From NCBI RefSeq assembly GCF_024129865.1, contig NZ_JAMYFE010000058.1, positions 100,235-164,234 of the forward strand: a stretch of 64,000 nucleotides of DNA, read 5' to 3'. This document shows positions 9,368 through 18,373 of this stretch, piece by piece. Numbering within the stretch: position 1 is the first letter of the stretch; each line of letters starts with the position of its first letter. The position numbers and the translations under genes were made by a program. This stretch comes from Stieleria tagensis (GTDB lineage: Bacteria > Planctomycetota > Planctomycetia > Pirellulales > Pirellulaceae). The notes below the pieces were generated by a model, which worked only from the letters and a program-made list of their open reading frames with translations, made no database searches and was not told the DNA's origin.

Positions 9368-11203
9368 ATGGAGTTTCTTAGTGATCTGCATTTTGACGAT
9401 CCACTGCTAAACATGGCAACGGTGCTGGTTGCAGGCATCATTGGGGGGGAGATTTTTGCGTCGATTCGCTTGCCCAAAGTCACCGGCTGGATCGCGACGG
9501 GAATCTTTTTGCGTTGGGTCGCCCTGCCCGGCATGGACACGCACAGCGATCCACAGTGCTTGGATCGTTTTTTGCCCTACATGCACTTTGTACTGGGCTT
9601 CATCGCGTTCACCGTTGGCGCCACGCTTTATTTCTCAAGCCTGCGCAACACCGGAAAACGAATCGGTCTGTTGTTGCTGGGCGAAATCCTGATCACACCG
9701 ATTATTGTGGGTGTCGCGCTGTTTTTCGTTGCCCCCTTTCTGCCTGGCGGGGAAGAGATGACGAAGCAACCGGCATTGTTGCTGGCGGCCATCGCGATTG
9801 CCGGTGCGCCGGGAACCACCGTACTGGTGATCCAGGAAGCCCGTGCGCGAGGAATCTTGACGCGAACCCTGCTGGCCGCGATCGGCTTGATTGACATGAT
9901 CGCGGTGGCTGCATTCGTGTTTGTGACGACGGTACTGATTGACAAAGCCGGTTGGTCACATGCGTTCCAAAGCGTTTTGGTTCAGTTTGCCATCACGCTG
10001 GCCATCGGTGGCTTTTGCGCCATCACGGCGATCCTGTTGACCAGAACGTTTGTCAGCCCAGCGTTTTTGGGGCCGACGATGGTGGCGGTCGTGTTGGGTT
10101 CCTGGGGATTTGCCGCCGGATTCGGAACTTCGGGTGGTATCTTGGCCTGTACCTTTGCCGGAATTGTGGTCACCAACCTGCGACACGACTTGGTCCGATC
10201 CTGCGAAGCCTACCTGCAAACGATTAGCGGCGCCCTGTTCGCGCTGTTCTACACGTTCGCCGGAATGCGTCTCGATTTTGGATTGGTGCCCCATGCGCTG
10301 GCATTGGTTCTGCTGTACTTCACCGCCCGGTTGCTGGGCAAGTGTTCCAGCTCGTTCCTGGCGATGTGGATGGCCGGTGCTCCCAACAACGTCCGCAACT
10401 ATTTGGGGATTGCTTTGTTGCCGCACGGTGGTGTTGCGGTGGGGTTGATTTTGGTCACCAGCGAAAACCCTGCGATCAGTGAAGAGATTCGAACCTTGGT
10501 CAACACGGTTGGGTTGTCTGCGCTTGCGATCAATCAATTGTTGGGGCCAAGTGCAACGCGGTTTGCATTGGGACAATCCGGCGAAGCTCAAAAGGATCGC
10601 GCTCGATTACTGGATTTTCTACAGGAACATCGCATCAGTGTCGGTTTGACCGGCAATGATTGGGAAACCGTCGTCCGCGAATTGACCCAACAGTTGTTCG
10701 CGACATCCACGATGGGGATCGATCAGGAAGACTTTGTTCAGCGAGTGATCCAACGCGAATCCAATCACTCGACCTGTCTGGGCAAGGGGCTGATGATCCC
10801 TCATGCCATTTTAGAGAAAGGCGAAGGCGACGAAATTCGCGGCGTGCTGGGGATCAGTTCCGAAGGACTGGGATTCGAAACGCCTGACGGGCGACGTGTT
10901 CACGCCGTGTTGCTGCTGGCGACGCCCGAGATGGAACGCAAACGTCACCTGCAGGTTTTATCGGCCTTTGCAACGGCGATCACCCGCGATGCAAACTTGG
11001 CCGAACAACTGTACCACGCCTACAGTCCGGCGCACGCCTACAATGTTCTGCACGCCGATGAGCAAGCCGACATCAACTATTTTCTCGAAGACGCTGCCGA
11101 CAAAGCCGGATTGCGAGAGGCAGAGTTGTCACGTCCGCTGATGGCCAAGGCGAACGTCGTGGACCAGCCGATCGATCCAAAGATTGCGACGCAGGATCTT
11201 TGA
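9368..11203 (+). CDS. Cation:proton antiporter (CPA2-like) with C-terminal PTS EIIA-type-2-like domain
   Basis: A 611-residue membrane protein starting at the ATG at 9368 (MEFLSDLHF). Residues 1-400 form about 11-12 hydrophobic segments of the Na+/H+ or K+/H+ exchanger fold (for example FGTSGGILACTFAGIVVTNL). The last 170 residues resemble a PTS fructose/nitrogen EIIA domain: CLGKGLMIPHAILEKGEGDE contains the usual phospho-accepting histidine (about H479), and RVHAVLLLATPEMERKRHLQ matches the following strand. Antiporters with EIIA tails are known in several bacteria; in such fusions EIIA is thought to sense phosphorylation state or bind a regulator. Ion specificity cannot be read from the sequence. 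Confidence 0.88.
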   Translation: MEFLSDLHFDDPLLNMATVLVAGIIGGEIFASIRLPKVTGWIATGIFLRWVALPGMDTHSDPQCLDRFLPYMHFVLGFIAFTVGATLYFSSLRNTGKRIGLLLLGEILITPIIVGVALFFVAPFLPGGEEMTKQPALLLAAIAIAGAPGTTVLVIQEARARGILTRTLLAAIGLIDMIAVAAFVFVTTVLIDKAGWSHAFQSVLVQFAITLAIGGFCAITAILLTRTFVSPAFLGPTMVAVVLGSWGFAAGFGTSGGILACTFAGIVVTNLRHDLVRSCEAYLQTISGALFALFYTFAGMRLDFGLVPHALALVLLYFTARLLGKCSSSFLAMWMAGAPNNVRNYLGIALLPHGGVAVGLILVTSENPAISEEIRTLVNTVGLSALAINQLLGPSATRFALGQSGEAQKDRARLLDFLQEHRISVGLTGNDWETVVRELTQQLFATSTMGIDQEDFVQRVIQRESNHSTCLGKGLMIPHAILEKGEGDEIRGVLGISSEGLGFETPDGRRVHAVLLLATPEMERKRHLQVLSAFATAITRDANLAEQLYHAYSPAHAYNVLHADEQADINYFLEDAADKAGLREAELSRPLMAKANVVDQPIDPKIATQDL

Positions 11204-11211
11204 CAAGATCC
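11194..11211. repeat. Short palindrome of dispersed family C
   Basis: GGATCTT tgac AAGATCC overlaps the antiporter stop and is followed by CACTACCGC. The same core recurs as an inverted pair at 51006-51063 and more loosely near 24092. It may work as a hairpin at the converging gene ends, but has no T-tract. Confidence 0.5.
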
Positions 11212-11221
11212 ACTACCGCTG

Positions 11222-11719
11222 CTAGACGTTTGCTTGGCCCTTGATCGTGCGCTGCGCGATCTCCCAGGCATCGTTCAAGTGTTCGCGGTATTCAACCGGC
11301 GACAACAACACGCCTGTCGCTGCACCGTCGACGGAAAGTTCAATCATCCAGCCGCGATCGTAGGGGTCGGCGTTGATCAACGACGGGTCGGCCACCACGT
11401 CTTCGTTGATTTTCGTGAACACACCGGCCAGCGGAGAATACAAATCGCTTTCTGCTTTCTTGCTTTCGATGGCACCGATCATCTGTCGCGCTGCGACCGT
11501 CGACGGCGGATCGATTTCCCAATCCAAGAAATACACGTCTTGCAGCAACCGCACCGCATAGGCCGATAATCCGAACCGCCAACACTGCGTCGACGTCGAC
11601 CCCGGATCCATGTGTTTGGCCCACATGTGGTTCTTGGCGTAATGGCGATCGGTTGGAAACGTGGCCTGGAACTCTCCCATCGCGAACGAGAACGAGTCGC
11701 CGCTAGGTGTATCGGACAT
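11222..11719 (-). CDS. GcvH-like lipoyl-domain protein
   Basis: 165 residues from the ATG at 11719 (MSDTPSG). The central segment AIESKKAESDLYSPLAGV matches the lipoylation loop of glycine-cleavage H protein, with Lys88 at the lipoyl position; the C-terminal region (YDRGWMIELS) also matches GcvH. The N-terminal 40 residues (RHYAKNHMWAKHM) correspond to the YTKDHEWV segment but are divergent, and no gcvT or gcvP lies nearby. The start overlaps the end of the upstream radical SAM gene by 17 bases, so they are probably translated together. It may be a lipoyl carrier with a job other than glycine cleavage; calling it gcvH would be premature. Confidence 0.82.
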   Translation of the reverse strand: MSDTPSGDSFSFAMGEFQATFPTDRHYAKNHMWAKHMDPGSTSTQCWRFGLSAYAVRLLQDVYFLDWEIDPPSTVAARQMIGAIESKKAESDLYSPLAGVFTKINEDVVADPSLINADPYDRGWMIELSVDGAATGVLLSPVEYREHLNDAWEIAQRTIKGQANV

Positions 11720-13019
11720 TCTGATGTTCCGGCTCGAAGAACAATGGCAACATGGCGTCGACACGCAGCAATCCGAAACGGGTCAATTCAACCCGATCGT
11801 CGTGGACCGTCGCCCAGCCCTCGTCAACATACTTGTCCCACTGCGACTGCCAATGGGAAACGATATCGACACCGAATTTCTGTTGGAAATAGTCGCGTTC
11901 TAGATAACCACGTTTGAGCAACAGAATCATCTCACGAATCAGTTTTTGCTCATCACTGGGTACAAATCCTCGTCCCAGCGGCAATTGGCCGGATTCGACC
12001 GTCGACAAATAGCCCTCTAATTCGGCGACGTTCTGGTAGTGGACTCCACTGGCGTGGCCGAAGCTGGCGATTCCGGTGGCCAGCAAGTCGGCCCCCTTCC
12101 ACAGGTTGTCACGATAGGAAAAGTTTACTTTGGACGGATCCTTGACCACCGTGTAGGCGCTGCTGACGCTGTATCCGGCATCCAAAAATTCATTGAACGC
12201 ATAGTCAACCCAAGCCCGTTTGGTGGCCCAGTCGGCTACCGGACTGGAGGAATGATTGTCCAACATGTCTTTGCTGATCACGGTATTGAACGGCAATTCC
12301 ATCTGATAGATCGTCACACTTTCGGGTGACATGTCGATCGTTTGACGAATGTTGTCTTTCCAATTGTCCCAGGTTTCGCCGACCATTCCGGAAATCAAGT
12401 CGATGTTGACGTTGGGGAATTCCGCTTCCGCGATCCATTCCCAGGCGCGAAACACCTGTTTTGACAAATGGGCACGCCCGTTTTCTTCCAACAATTTGTC
12501 AGAAAAGTTCTCGATCCCCAAACTGATCCGTGTCACGCCCAATTCTTCACGCAGCGTTTTGACTTTGGTCTCGCTCAGTGTTCCCGGTTCGCATTCAAAC
12601 GTCACCTCTTCGGCACCGTCCCAGGTGATGTGTTCGCGCAATCGGCCGGCCAGTTTTGTCAGTTGCTTGGGCGAAAGAAAACTGGGTGTTCCGCCGCCGA
12701 AATAGACGAATCGGAACGGGCGATCGTTCATCACAGCCAATTGGCTGACCATCGAGATCTCGTTGCACAGTGCATCGACATAGCGCTGGACCTCGGGGGC
12801 TTTCACATCGGTGAAGACCTTGAAGTAACAGAACTTGCAGCGTTTGCGACAAAACGGGATGTGCAGGTACAAACCCAACGGCGTTGTTTCCGTCGGCGGG
12901 CTCTGGAGCGCGGTCCGAACGTCGCCCAGGAAGTCTTTTTTCCATTGGCTGTAAGGGGGATAATTCGAAATGAAGTAACTACCGACTTCGGTTTTCGAAT
13001 CACTTGCGGCTGAAGACAT
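11703..13019 (-). CDS. Coproporphyrinogen III oxidase-like (HemN/HemW-family) radical SAM protein
   Basis: 438 residues from the ATG at 13019 (MSSAASD); an upstream frame extends to 13097 but abuts the next gene. The radical SAM cluster motif is CRKRCKFC (Cys57, Cys61, Cys64), preceded by YLHIPF, which is diagnostic for the HemN superfamily. YFGGGTPSFLSPKQL and the later SLGIEN and NIDLISGM blocks are family signatures. True HemN, the heme chaperone HemW and paralogues of unknown substrate share these blocks. The overlap with a GcvH-like lipoyl protein gene is unusual and suggests a paralogue rather than housekeeping HemN. Confidence 0.88.
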   Translation of the reverse strand: MSSAASDSKTEVGSYFISNYPPYSQWKKDFLGDVRTALQSPPTETTPLGLYLHIPFCRKRCKFCYFKVFTDVKAPEVQRYVDALCNEISMVSQLAVMNDRPFRFVYFGGGTPSFLSPKQLTKLAGRLREHITWDGAEEVTFECEPGTLSETKVKTLREELGVTRISLGIENFSDKLLEENGRAHLSKQVFRAWEWIAEAEFPNVNIDLISGMVGETWDNWKDNIRQTIDMSPESVTIYQMELPFNTVISKDMLDNHSSSPVADWATKRAWVDYAFNEFLDAGYSVSSAYTVVKDPSKVNFSYRDNLWKGADLLATGIASFGHASGVHYQNVAELEGYLSTVESGQLPLGRGFVPSDEQKLIREMILLLKRGYLERDYFQQKFGVDIVSHWQSQWDKYVDEGWATVHDDRVELTRFGLLRVDAMLPLFFEPEHQNVRYT

Positions 13020-13096
13020 AGAGCGGTCTGTGCGATTGGCGGGAACTGCGTGATCGATTGGAACGCTATTGTAGCCACTGGTCACCCTCCAGGTCA

Positions 13097-14107
13097 TCAG
13101 TGACTGCGGATGACATCGATGGTCCGCAACAGGTCATCCGGCAGCGGGGCTTCAAACGACATCATTTGCCCGGTTTGCGGATGGCATAGCGTCAGCCGTT
13201 TGGCGTGCAGAGCCTGGCGAGTCAAAACTGGGGGGCTATCGTCGACCGATCCTTTGCCCTGCAACCAGGATTCGCTGGCCATCGCGTGCCCACCGTACAA
13301 GCGGTCACACAGGATCGGGTAACCCAAATGGGCCAGGTGGACGCGGATTTGATGGGTTCGACCGGTTTTCGGTTTGACGCGAACGGTGGTGAACCGCCCG
13401 TGCCGCTCGATGACTTCGTAAAACGTGCTGGCCGTCTTGGTCGTCGCGTGATTTTCGCGGATTGCCATTTTGTCCCGCTGATACGGATGGCGACCGATCG
13501 ACGCTTCAATGACATCGCGATCACGGTCGATCCGGCCGACGACGATCGCAAAGTATTCCTTTTCAACCTCGCGATCCTGCCATTGCTGGGCCAGCGCAAC
13601 ATGCACCGCGTTTGTTTTCGCGACCACAATCACTCCGCTGGTGTCGCGGTCCAATCGGTGCACGATGCCGGGGCGGGTCGGCCCACCCACATCCGAAAGG
13701 GACTGAAAGCGATAGGCCAGAGCGCTGGTCAACGTGCCGATCCAGTTGCCACGAGCGGGGTGCACCACCATCCCCGGTGGTTTATTGACGACGACAAATC
13801 CGTCGTCTTCGTACAACACATCCAAAGGGATATTTTCCGGCACCACATCGTCGGAAAATTCTTCCGGCAATTGAAAGCGGATCGCCTGACCGGGTTTAAT
13901 GCGAAAACTCGGACGCACCACCCGCCCGTCGACCTCCGCCCCGTCGTCCTGAACCGCCTTGCGAATCTGGCTGCGGCTGAAACCGTCGCAGGCGGATGTC
14001 AGAAACAAATCGATCCGCTGGCCGTTGGCTGAATCCGGGACGACAAAATCACGACGAACCGGATCCTCGATCGGTGTAGCGTCAGCGGCGTGTTCAGATT
14101 CAGTCAC
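13097..14107 (-). CDS. RluA/RluD-family pseudouridine synthase
   Basis: 336 residues starting MTESEHA. An N-terminal S4 RNA-binding domain (about 28-95) precedes the synthase domain with catalytic motif HRLDRDTSG (150-158; Asp153 the expected nucleophile) and KPKTGRTHQIRVHLA further on. The architecture fits RluD, which modifies helix 69 of 23S rRNA, but RluC and RluA paralogues look similar, so the target site is not certain. It lies in a reverse-strand series with the TPR-like gene ten bases upstream. Confidence 0.93.
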   Translation of the reverse strand: MTESEHAADATPIEDPVRRDFVVPDSANGQRIDLFLTSACDGFSRSQIRKAVQDDGAEVDGRVVRPSFRIKPGQAIRFQLPEEFSDDVVPENIPLDVLYEDDGFVVVNKPPGMVVHPARGNWIGTLTSALAYRFQSLSDVGGPTRPGIVHRLDRDTSGVIVVAKTNAVHVALAQQWQDREVEKEYFAIVVGRIDRDRDVIEASIGRHPYQRDKMAIRENHATTKTASTFYEVIERHGRFTTVRVKPKTGRTHQIRVHLAHLGYPILCDRLYGGHAMASESWLQGKGSVDDSPPVLTRQALHAKRLTLCHPQTGQMMSFEAPLPDDLLRTIDVIRSH

Positions 14108-14116
14108 TCGGTGATG

Positions 14117-15073
14117 CTACTGAGATGCTTCGGAATTCGAATCATCAGCCGACTCTTCATTGGTCGATCCGGTCGGCTCGGCTGCTTCGTCACTGGTCTT
14201 AGACGCGCCATCGGCTGGAGTCTCGCTGGGCTCTGCGTCGGTCGCCGCGGCGGGTTCGGCGGGCTGATCGGTTGACTCGCTGGAATCGGCTGCTGGCTCG
14301 GCGTTCATTTCCGCCTCGTTGCCGGCCTGTGCATCCTCCGGCAATTCCAAACCGCCTTCGACGGCATCTTGCGGCTGATCCGATGCTTTCAAGTTGTCGC
14401 CCAAATCCAGATCAGGCAGCTCCAAATCGGGCAGATCCGGCAATCCTGATGCACCCGGCAATTCGGGCGGCAACGACGGATCGGCGGGCGAGAAATCTTG
14501 TTCGGAGAACCACGCCAGGAATTCGTCCGATTGGGGATTCGCCAACCGAGCGATCCGCTGTTTGGCGATTTCTACCATCTGTTCGGATTCGTTAGCATCC
14601 ACCGTGCCCTGATAGGCCTGCTTGGCCTCCTCGACTTCACCCAGCGATTCGGCGGCCATTGCCAATCCGAAATTGGCTCGCGACACCAAGATCGTGTCTT
14701 TGGAGGCCCCACGGGCACTGGTGAATTGCTCTTTGGCTTGACCGAGCAACGTTTCGGCTTCGTCACGGTCTTGGTACAGCGAATTGATGCCTTGGGCCAA
14801 GCTATCGTTGCCTTGGAACAATAGCGACCAGGCCGCGGCCACGGTGTCGGGATATTGTGAGGCGACTTCGGGGTTTTCCATCAATAATTGCAATGTGGCG
14901 TCGGCCCGTTTGGCAGTTTGCCCGCTGGTGTACAGCCCGATTCCGACCAAAGCCACGACGACGGCAACCACACCCGCCAAAATCAGCTTCGAATAGGGTT
15001 CCACTTTTTTGAAAACGCTCGCGAGATTCTCTGCGACCAGATTCTGCTCGAGCTGTTCCTGGCGATCTTTCAT
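14117..15073 (-). CDS. Single-pass membrane protein with TPR-like region and acidic C-terminal tail
   Basis: 318 residues. A cytoplasmic N-terminus (about 1-29) is followed by a transmembrane helix (LILAGVVAVVVALVGIGLY, about 30-48) and a helical region to about 185 with repeats such as ASQYPDTVAAAWSLLFQGN and AKQAYQGTVDANES. This resembles YfgM/BamB-associated or TOM20-like tetratricopeptide proteins. The last 110 residues are low complexity: Pro/Leu/Asp-rich (LPDLPDLELPDLDLG) then Glu/Ala/Ser-rich. It ends ten bases before the pseudouridine synthase gene starts. Function unknown; a periplasmic chaperone-type role is inference. Confidence 0.75.
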   Translation of the reverse strand: MKDRQEQLEQNLVAENLASVFKKVEPYSKLILAGVVAVVVALVGIGLYTSGQTAKRADATLQLLMENPEVASQYPDTVAAAWSLLFQGNDSLAQGINSLYQDRDEAETLLGQAKEQFTSARGASKDTILVSRANFGLAMAAESLGEVEEAKQAYQGTVDANESEQMVEIAKQRIARLANPQSDEFLAWFSEQDFSPADPSLPPELPGASGLPDLPDLELPDLDLGDNLKASDQPQDAVEGGLELPEDAQAGNEAEMNAEPAADSSESTDQPAEPAAATDAEPSETPADGASKTSDEAAEPTGSTNEESADDSNSEASQ

Positions 15074-15210
15074 GTGTACTGAAGCCCGCGTTTTCTAAAC
15101 GATCGGGCCCTATTGAGTGGTCTGTGCGGTCATCGGCAGCGCAAGTGTCGCGCTCGGCCTGAATCCGGAAGTATAGGAATGCTAAAAACTTACCGTCAAT
15201 AGAAGGCCGA

Positions 15211-15570
15211 CTATTCGGCGGCGTGCTCCTGCAGCTCCTCAAGCGACGCAAATTCCAGCGAGGAAATGTGTGTGGACGCCAGCACCACATCCGGTGCCTG
15301 GCCCGCGTCGTAAGCTTCTTTCCAGCGGGCGGCACACAAACACCACCGGTCGCCTGGCTGCAGCCCCGCAAAGCGGAACAGTGGGTTGGGCGTGCTCAGA
15401 TCGTTCCCCCGAGACTTGCTGAAGGCCAAAAATTCGGCACTCATCACACAACAAACCACATGCAATCCCGTGTCCGAAGCCCCCGTGTTACAGCAACCAT
15501 CACGATAAAACCCGGTCATCGGGTCGGTGCTACAGCTTTCCAAATCGGTACCAAGAACGTTTTTGGCCAT
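15211..15570 (-). CDS. DUF2237 family protein
   Basis: 119 residues, MAKNVLGTDLESCSTDPMTG onward. The family hallmarks are all present: STDPMTGFYRDGCC near the start, SEFLAFSKSRGNDLSTP-like block in the middle, and GDRWCLCAARWKEA near residue 75, ending with a short conserved helix. The cysteine pairs (GCC, VCC, CLC) are conserved in the family and suggest metal or redox chemistry, but the function is not established. A full-length match to the usual 115-125-residue family size. Confidence 0.9.
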   Translation of the reverse strand: MAKNVLGTDLESCSTDPMTGFYRDGCCNTGASDTGLHVVCCVMSAEFLAFSKSRGNDLSTPNPLFRFAGLQPGDRWCLCAARWKEAYDAGQAPDVVLASTHISSLEFASLEELQEHAAE

Positions 15571-15738
15571 GTCAGGTCAAATCGGTGAACAGCGGGACGG
15601 AGAATCAACCCTTCAAGTGTAGCGTTTGCCCCAGCGAAATGTGCGCCGGCGTGGCCGGTCCTGCCGCGATCGCTATGATGGTTTGTTCCGCATTCTACGC
15701 CTCGCTTTCGATCTTGTTTTTTGCCGCCCGCACCAGCC

Positions 15739-18174
15739 ATGGATGATCCCCACAACGATGCCGTCGACAACTCGCTGTATCGAGAATTGACGCCGCCCCA
15801 ACGAGACGCGGTCGGGCACATCGACGGCCCGATGTTGATTTTGGCGGGCCCCGGCAGTGGCAAAACACGCGTGGTGACGCACCGCATCGCCTATCTGTTG
15901 TCGCAAGACATTCCCGATTGGCAAATCGCCGCGCTAACGTTCACCAACAAAGCCGCTGACGAAATGCGACTGCGAGTCGATCGTCTGGCGCCCGGCCAAA
16001 ATGTTTGGATGGGGACCTTCCACCGGTTCTGTGCCCAACTGCTGCGACGCTACGCAACGATGGTCGGGCTGCACGAAAATTATTCGATTTACGATACCTC
16101 GGACTCCAAACAGGCGATGAAGCGGGCGATCGAGGCCGCCGGGGTCAGCACCAGTCATGCCTCGCCAGACCAAATCGCCAACTCGATCAGCAAAGCCAAA
16201 AACCAGCTGATCACGCCCGAGGTCATGCAGAATCAACATCTGTCACCCAAAGACACGGTGGCGGCCAAGGTCTATCCGGTCTACCAACGGCAATTGCTAA
16301 CGGCCAACGCGGTCGATTTTGACGACTTGTTGCTACACATCGCGAATCTGCTGCGGCATAACCCGGAACTGCGCTCCGAACTGGACCAGCGGTTTCGCTA
16401 CATCCTGGTGGACGAATACCAAGACACCAATCTGGCTCAATACGCAATCGTCCGCGCACTGTCGATCGACCACCCCAATCTGTCGGTCACCGGCGATCCG
16501 GATCAATCGATCTATGGCTGGCGCGGCGCGGACTTGAACAACATTCTGGATTTCGAAAAGGATTACCCGGCGGTCAAAACGGTCCGCCTGGAACAAAACT
16601 ATCGCAGCACACCAAACGTGTTGCGAGTCGCCGACCAACTGATCCGTCACAACCGTCGCCGCAAACAAAAGGACTTGTTCACCGACAACGACGAAGGCGA
16701 TGCGGTGATTCTGCGGTTGTTCGAGACCGGGTACGAAGAAGCCGATTCGATCGCCGATGAAATCGTTGCCGCAATCTCGTCGGGCACCGCTCAAGCCAAC
16801 GACTTTGCGATTTTCTGTCGGATGAATTCGCTGACGCGTTCGCTGGAACACGCCTTACGCGGACGCGGTGTGCCCTACCAAATCGTTAACGGCGTCGAGT
16901 TTTATCAGCGCAAAGAAATCAAAGACGTCTTGGCCTATTTGCACCTGATCAATAACCCCGGACACGACGTCGCCCTGACCCGTGTGATCAACACACCGAC
17001 TCGCGGAATCGGTGCCAAAACGGTGGAGCGAATTCAACAGTTCGCAGACATCAATCGAATCCCGATGCTCGAAGCAGCACGCCGCGCCGACCAAATCGAA
17101 TCGCTTGCCAAACGTAGCAAGACGATGGTCAAAAAGTTTATCGCGATCTATGACCGTGTGGCGACCAAAGCCACCGCGCCGCTGGAAGACTTGATGCGGT
17201 TCTTGGTGCAAGAAACCGGGTATGACAAATTCCTGGAAAAGAGTGCCGTTGATAGCGATGATGCCAGTGCCTTGGCAAATGTCGACGAACTGATTAGTGC
17301 CGCGGTTGACTTTGACCGTCGCCATCCCGACGACGGATCGCTGGAAGCATTTTTGGAACAGGTCGCCTTGGTCAGTGACACCGATGCCTTCGAAGAAAGC
17401 GACCAACGCGTCACGCTGATGACGCTGCACGCCTCCAAAGGACTGGAATTTCCACGCGTGTTCATCGTCGGCGTGGAAGACGACCTGCTGCCGCACAAAC
17501 GGTCCAAGGAAGACGACGCCCAATTCGAAGAGGAGCGGCGATTGTTGTTCGTCGGGATCACCCGCGCCCAACAATGGTTGCAACTGAGTTGCTGTAAACG
17601 ACGCATGATTCGCGGCGATACCCGTCCGGTGATCCCCAGCCCGTTCTTGAACGAACTTCCACTGGACGAAATGCAGCGGATCGAATCAGCCGTCCGTCGT
17701 GATTGGTTCGACCAAGACGTCGATCAAAGTTGCCCCGACACATGGGATCTACCGGAAATCCAAGTCAATCGGGCCGCCACCGCGGACAATGGTGCCGACA
17801 CGTCGTTTGACTTTGGCGCCAACCACGCCGCAATCGATGACGACGATGCATTGATCGATCAAACCAACGAACCGGTCACCGCATTTGACGCCAGCGATTC
17901 CAACCCGCCGACAACCGCATCACCAGACAAAGCGTCGGCAAACAATGCGATCCCTGACATCGGCGTCCTCAAGACGGCAGCCGATCTGTTGACGACCAAC
18001 CGCCCGCCCCTGACGGCGTTTCGCGAAGGCACCACGGTGCGGCACTACGAGTACGGCGAAGGCACGATTTTGGCCGTCAGCGGACGCGGCCCCAAACGAA
18101 TGGCCCGCGTTCAGTTTGCCGACGAAGAACGCAATTTCCGCCTGGCATTCGCCAAACTAGAAGTCGTCCAATAG
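15739..18174 (+). CDS. UvrD/PcrA-type ATP-dependent DNA helicase
   Basis: 811 residues from the ATG at 15739 (MDDPHND); a TTG at 15721 is less likely. Superfamily 1 helicase motifs: Walker A AGPGSGKT (about 36-43), motif II VDEYQDTN, motif III TGDPDQSIYGWRGAD, motif IV RLEQNYRS, motif V VTLMTLHASKGLEF and motif VI ITRAQ. The C-terminus has an acidic Asp/Thr linker (about 680-755) and a small Tudor-like domain (GTTVRHYEYGEGTI ... MARVQFADEE), as in PcrA. It unwinds DNA 3'-5' in repair and rolling-circle replication. UvrD and PcrA cannot be separated with confidence. Confidence 0.94.
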   Translation: MDDPHNDAVDNSLYRELTPPQRDAVGHIDGPMLILAGPGSGKTRVVTHRIAYLLSQDIPDWQIAALTFTNKAADEMRLRVDRLAPGQNVWMGTFHRFCAQLLRRYATMVGLHENYSIYDTSDSKQAMKRAIEAAGVSTSHASPDQIANSISKAKNQLITPEVMQNQHLSPKDTVAAKVYPVYQRQLLTANAVDFDDLLLHIANLLRHNPELRSELDQRFRYILVDEYQDTNLAQYAIVRALSIDHPNLSVTGDPDQSIYGWRGADLNNILDFEKDYPAVKTVRLEQNYRSTPNVLRVADQLIRHNRRRKQKDLFTDNDEGDAVILRLFETGYEEADSIADEIVAAISSGTAQANDFAIFCRMNSLTRSLEHALRGRGVPYQIVNGVEFYQRKEIKDVLAYLHLINNPGHDVALTRVINTPTRGIGAKTVERIQQFADINRIPMLEAARRADQIESLAKRSKTMVKKFIAIYDRVATKATAPLEDLMRFLVQETGYDKFLEKSAVDSDDASALANVDELISAAVDFDRRHPDDGSLEAFLEQVALVSDTDAFEESDQRVTLMTLHASKGLEFPRVFIVGVEDDLLPHKRSKEDDAQFEEERRLLFVGITRAQQWLQLSCCKRRMIRGDTRPVIPSPFLNELPLDEMQRIESAVRRDWFDQDVDQSCPDTWDLPEIQVNRAATADNGADTSFDFGANHAAIDDDDALIDQTNEPVTAFDASDSNPPTTASPDKASANNAIPDIGVLKTAADLLTTNRPPLTAFREGTTVRHYEYGEGTILAVSGRGPKRMARVQFADEERNFRLAFAKLEVVQ

Positions 18175-18359
18175 CTCCACACCGTTGGAGTTCACGCTTT
18201 AGCGTGTCGGTACCCAACCCCAACCGTAACAACCTGAAGGTTGAACTCCACACCGTTGGAGTTCACGCTTTAGCGTGTCGGTACCCAACCCCAGCCGTAA
18301 CAACCTGAAGGTTGAATTCCAACGGTTTGGAATTCACGCTTCAGCGTGTCTGGCCCCAC
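18175..18359. repeat. Three tandem copies of a 71-bp repeat with internal palindromes
   Basis: Copies start at 18175, 18246 and 18317, a period of exactly 71 bases. The first two are almost identical; the third is partial and diverged. Each unit holds CACGCTTTAGCGTG (palindromic) and, in the first two, AACCTGAAGGTT (palindromic). The array begins one base after the helicase stop and ends before the convergent sulfatase, so it could act as a bidirectional terminator. Confidence 0.85.
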
Positions 18360-18373
18360 CTGAATCCCACAAC

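Noticed and set aside
11222..11719. Glycine-cleavage gcvH
   Set aside because: The lipoyl motif fits, but the N-terminus is divergent and no gcv partners are present, so the symbol was not given.
18175..18359. CRISPR array
   Set aside because: Three 71-bp units are directly adjacent with no variable spacers and no cas genes nearby.
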